64,000 nt of DNA from Chitinophaga tropicalis. Its GTDB lineage: Bacteria; Bacteroidota; Bacteroidia; Chitinophagales; Chitinophagaceae. The position numbers and the translations under genes are program-made. Positions 62,242 through 64,000 of this stretch are shown one piece after another. The stretch lies in NCBI RefSeq assembly GCF_009758205.1, contig NZ_WRXN01000007.1:186001-250000 (forward strand). The letters run 5' to 3'. The notes beneath the pieces are model-generated. The model was given only the letters and a program-made list of their open reading frames with translations. It had not been told where the DNA came from and did no database searches. How positions within the stretch are numbered: the first letter of the stretch is position 1; each line of letters begins with the position of its first letter.

Positions 62242-62847
62242 TTACTTTGTCTCCTTTTCAACAAAGTTTGCCAGTTGCTTACCGGCAGTGGCGTAAGATT
62301 CCATGATACGTACACCGGTGTCAAAATCAGCGCCGAAGGCCAGTCTTCCGGGAGCTTTATCTACAGAAAGTTTAGCCACTACTTTACCCTTATCTGCAGT
62401 TTCAACGATCCAGGCCTCTCCGTCCATAGTAGCTTTTTTACGCGCTACGCCAACGTTGAAACCAGGCTCAATGAAAGTGGTTTTAAAGATAAGGGTGTAC
62501 TTTGCAGCAGGAAATTTACCTGCTTTAATAGGACCGGCATCAGTAAACGATTCATTGAACCTTGGTTCAAAGCGTGCCTGACGGTCAGACTTCCAGGCTA
62601 TTTCCCATTTGTCTCCGCTTCCCGGCTCTTTCTTGTTGTAATCACTCTTTTTACGTTCAATGTAATCTTTCTCTTCCTTGTAGTCTCCTACACTCACATG
62701 GTCATAATTAAATTCCGTGTTGATCTCAGTTTGTCCCTTTAATACTGAAAGATCGCCCTCTGTTAATTTGATCTTCTGGGCATTCACGGTGAATGATGTT
62801 GCAGTTAGCAATGCAATTGCTACAGCCGTCTTGGGGATCAGGTTCAT
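62242..62847 (-). CDS. Secreted protein of unknown function
   Basis: A 201-aa protein with a signal peptide (TAVAIALLTATSFTVNAQ). The mature part has LKGQTEINTEFNYDHVSVGD, YTLIFKTTFIEPGFNVGVAR and ends VRIMESYATAGKQLANFVEK. No domain is recognised; it looks like a conserved Bacteroidota periplasmic family with a beta-rich fold. A minus-strand -7 TATATTTG lies at 62884-62877. Confidence 0.75.
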   Translation of the reverse strand: MNLIPKTAVAIALLTATSFTVNAQKIKLTEGDLSVLKGQTEINTEFNYDHVSVGDYKEEKDYIERKKSDYNKKEPGSGDKWEIAWKSDRQARFEPRFNESFTDAGPIKAGKFPAAKYTLIFKTTFIEPGFNVGVARKKATMDGEAWIVETADKGKVVAKLSVDKAPGRLAFGADFDTGVRIMESYATAGKQLANFVEKETK

Positions 62848-62943
62848 GGTATATATGTTTACCCTACAAATATAAAGTTCTGCAGGATATGCTTTTCCTT
62901 TCCGGAAAAAAATGCGGGAACTACGTATTTCGTGTAATTACTA

Positions 62944-63939
62944 TCAGGCTGTGTGGCTTACAGCTTCAAACAACATGGCAGCTCCTAATCTTGCGGTACG
63001 GTTATCTATATCATGCAGAGGATTCAGTTCAGCTATATCCAGTCCTGCCAGTTTGCCGCTCTGCAGGATATTCCTGTAACATTCCAGGAAGAGCCCATCC
63101 GGCCTAATACCGTTATAGGCTGTAGCGCTGACTCCGGGGGCAAAGGCAGCGGCAAAAACGTCCAGGTCCAGCGTCAGGTAGATATGATCTACCTCCCTTA
63201 TAAACTCGCTTAATGCCGCCTGTAAGAGGGTACGGTCCTGCAGGTGGAAAGCGTCTGCATCTATATACTGGACATCAAGATCGCCGGCTATCCGGAATAA
63301 TTGCTGCGTATTACTGTTAGTCTGTATACCCAGCGCCAGGTAATGAAATGGTATTCCTTCCAGCCTGGCATCCTGTGCCAGCTGCCAGAACCCTGTGCCT
63401 GAGCTGCTTCCTTCCTGCCCGGGTATACGCAGGTCAAAATGTGCGTCTATGTTGATCAGGCCCAGTTTCTCACGTCTTTTCTGTTGCTGCAGGTGCTGAT
63501 AAATACCACGGGCATGCCCATAGGTGATTTCATGTCCTCCACCTAATAACACAGGCAGGTATCCGCTTTTACGGATAGCCAGTACAGCGCGGCTCAGTAT
63601 TTCCTGTGCTTCTTCCAGCTGCTGGCCGGGGCAGATAATATCTCCCGCATCTGCTATCAGCAGTTGTGAATCAAAATGTACAGGGAAATTGCTGCATGCC
63701 TGGCGCAATGCTGCCGGTCCGCCGGTGGCGCCGGTACGGCCTTTATTACGTCTTACGCCCTCATCAGAGACAAATCCCAGCAATGCAATGCCTTTTCCAT
63801 CTGCCGGCAATGCTGGCAGCGGGCCTGCCAAAAGATTAACAGGTATGATACGTTGATGCCAACGCAGCTGTTCTTCTTCAGTTCCATCTATCCTGCCGGA
63901 CCATTGCCCGGGTTGCCTGTAAAAAGTCTCCTTTATCAT
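62944..63939 (-). CDS. hutG: Formimidoylglutamase / arginase family ureohydrolase
   Basis: A 331-aa manganese enzyme. Metal ligands are in PVLLGGGHEITYGH, INIDAHFDLR and YLTLDLDVFAAAFAPG. The EGSSSGTGFWQLAQ stretch fits HutG, which cleaves N-formimidoyl-L-glutamate to glutamate and formamide in histidine degradation. No other hut gene is in the window, so agmatinase-like activity cannot be excluded. Confidence 0.85.
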   Translation of the reverse strand: MIKETFYRQPGQWSGRIDGTEEEQLRWHQRIIPVNLLAGPLPALPADGKGIALLGFVSDEGVRRNKGRTGATGGPAALRQACSNFPVHFDSQLLIADAGDIICPGQQLEEAQEILSRAVLAIRKSGYLPVLLGGGHEITYGHARGIYQHLQQQKRREKLGLINIDAHFDLRIPGQEGSSSGTGFWQLAQDARLEGIPFHYLALGIQTNSNTQQLFRIAGDLDVQYIDADAFHLQDRTLLQAALSEFIREVDHIYLTLDLDVFAAAFAPGVSATAYNGIRPDGLFLECYRNILQSGKLAGLDIAELNPLHDIDNRTARLGAAMLFEAVSHTA

Positions 63940-64000
63940 AAGAACATAAAGTTACAGCTGTTGCAGTTAATCTTATTATCGATAATGTATCAGTTTAAAT

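Noticed and set aside
63..63900. Many additional open frames overlapping the listed genes on the other strand or frame
   Set aside because: They lie inside strongly supported genes, have no family likeness and show the composition expected of shadow frames.

Overview
The window looks like chromosome of a Bacteroidota bacterium, most likely of the Chitinophaga/Chitinophagaceae type. The signs are promoters of the TTTG-N19/20-TAnnTTTG kind, type IX secretion components (PorQ, a PorP/SprF protein and a giant adhesin with a gliding-motility-type C-terminal signal), a lysine/alanine-repeat histone H1-like protein, an NAD-dependent short-chain threonine dehydrogenase, DUF4382 and DUF5683 proteins, and a tmRNA whose tag reads GESNYAMAA. 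The family-level placement is inference.

Layout. 1-1.5 kb: a TetR regulator (cut by the window edge) and a short-chain dehydrogenase, with a perfect 21-bp palindrome inside their promoter. 1.8-5.2 kb: aconitase B and a small secreted DUF3828-like protein. 5.4-19.1 kb: an accessory island. It holds, in order, three palindromes, a two-gene module (QxK nuclease-like protein plus a uracil-phosphoribosyltransferase-like protein), gene fragments (a 5' scrap of a GIY-YIG nuclease gene and a tRNA-3'-end-like relic), a 587-aa protein with a PD-(D/E)xK-like motif, an 800-bp hairpin-rich non-coding stretch, a compact three-gene operon (ComEC-type metallo-beta-lactamase, E2-E1-JAB triple fusion, four-helix membrane protein), a 50-bp perfect palindrome, and a large serine recombinase gene broken by an antisense group II intron. 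The island ends next to ssrA (tmRNA).

19.8-28.4 kb is housekeeping: rseP, dxr, a GH3-family protein, rplU-rpmA, the H1-like gene, a PolX/PHP protein with a decayed polymerase site, a DsbA-family protein and a GNAT. 28.7-35.7 kb is a PorP/SprF-adhesin operon. 36.1-46.4 kb: ahcY, pdxJ, porQ, lon, two outer-membrane barrel proteins, a membrane metallophosphoesterase and a UPF0173 hydrolase. 46.5-49.7 kb: parA-parB-DUF5683-dapB. 49.8-53.5 kb: an Rrf2 regulator followed by the sulfate assimilation set cysH-cysD-cysN. 53.6-64 kb: threonine dehydrogenase, kdsA, a conserved small protein, a DUF4382 lipoprotein, a PspC protein, a second aconitase, an HD hydrolase, a phosphoesterase, purU, a secreted protein and hutG.

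The most interesting part is the island. The 10.85-15.08 kb operon carries all ubiquitin-type conjugation and deconjugation activities (E2, E1, JAMM protease) in one polypeptide, with no recognisable ubiquitin-like protein and no CD-NTase. It sits beside two further nuclease-like proteins and a dead integration module, which is the organisation of a defence island. The function of these modules is inferred from domain content and context only.
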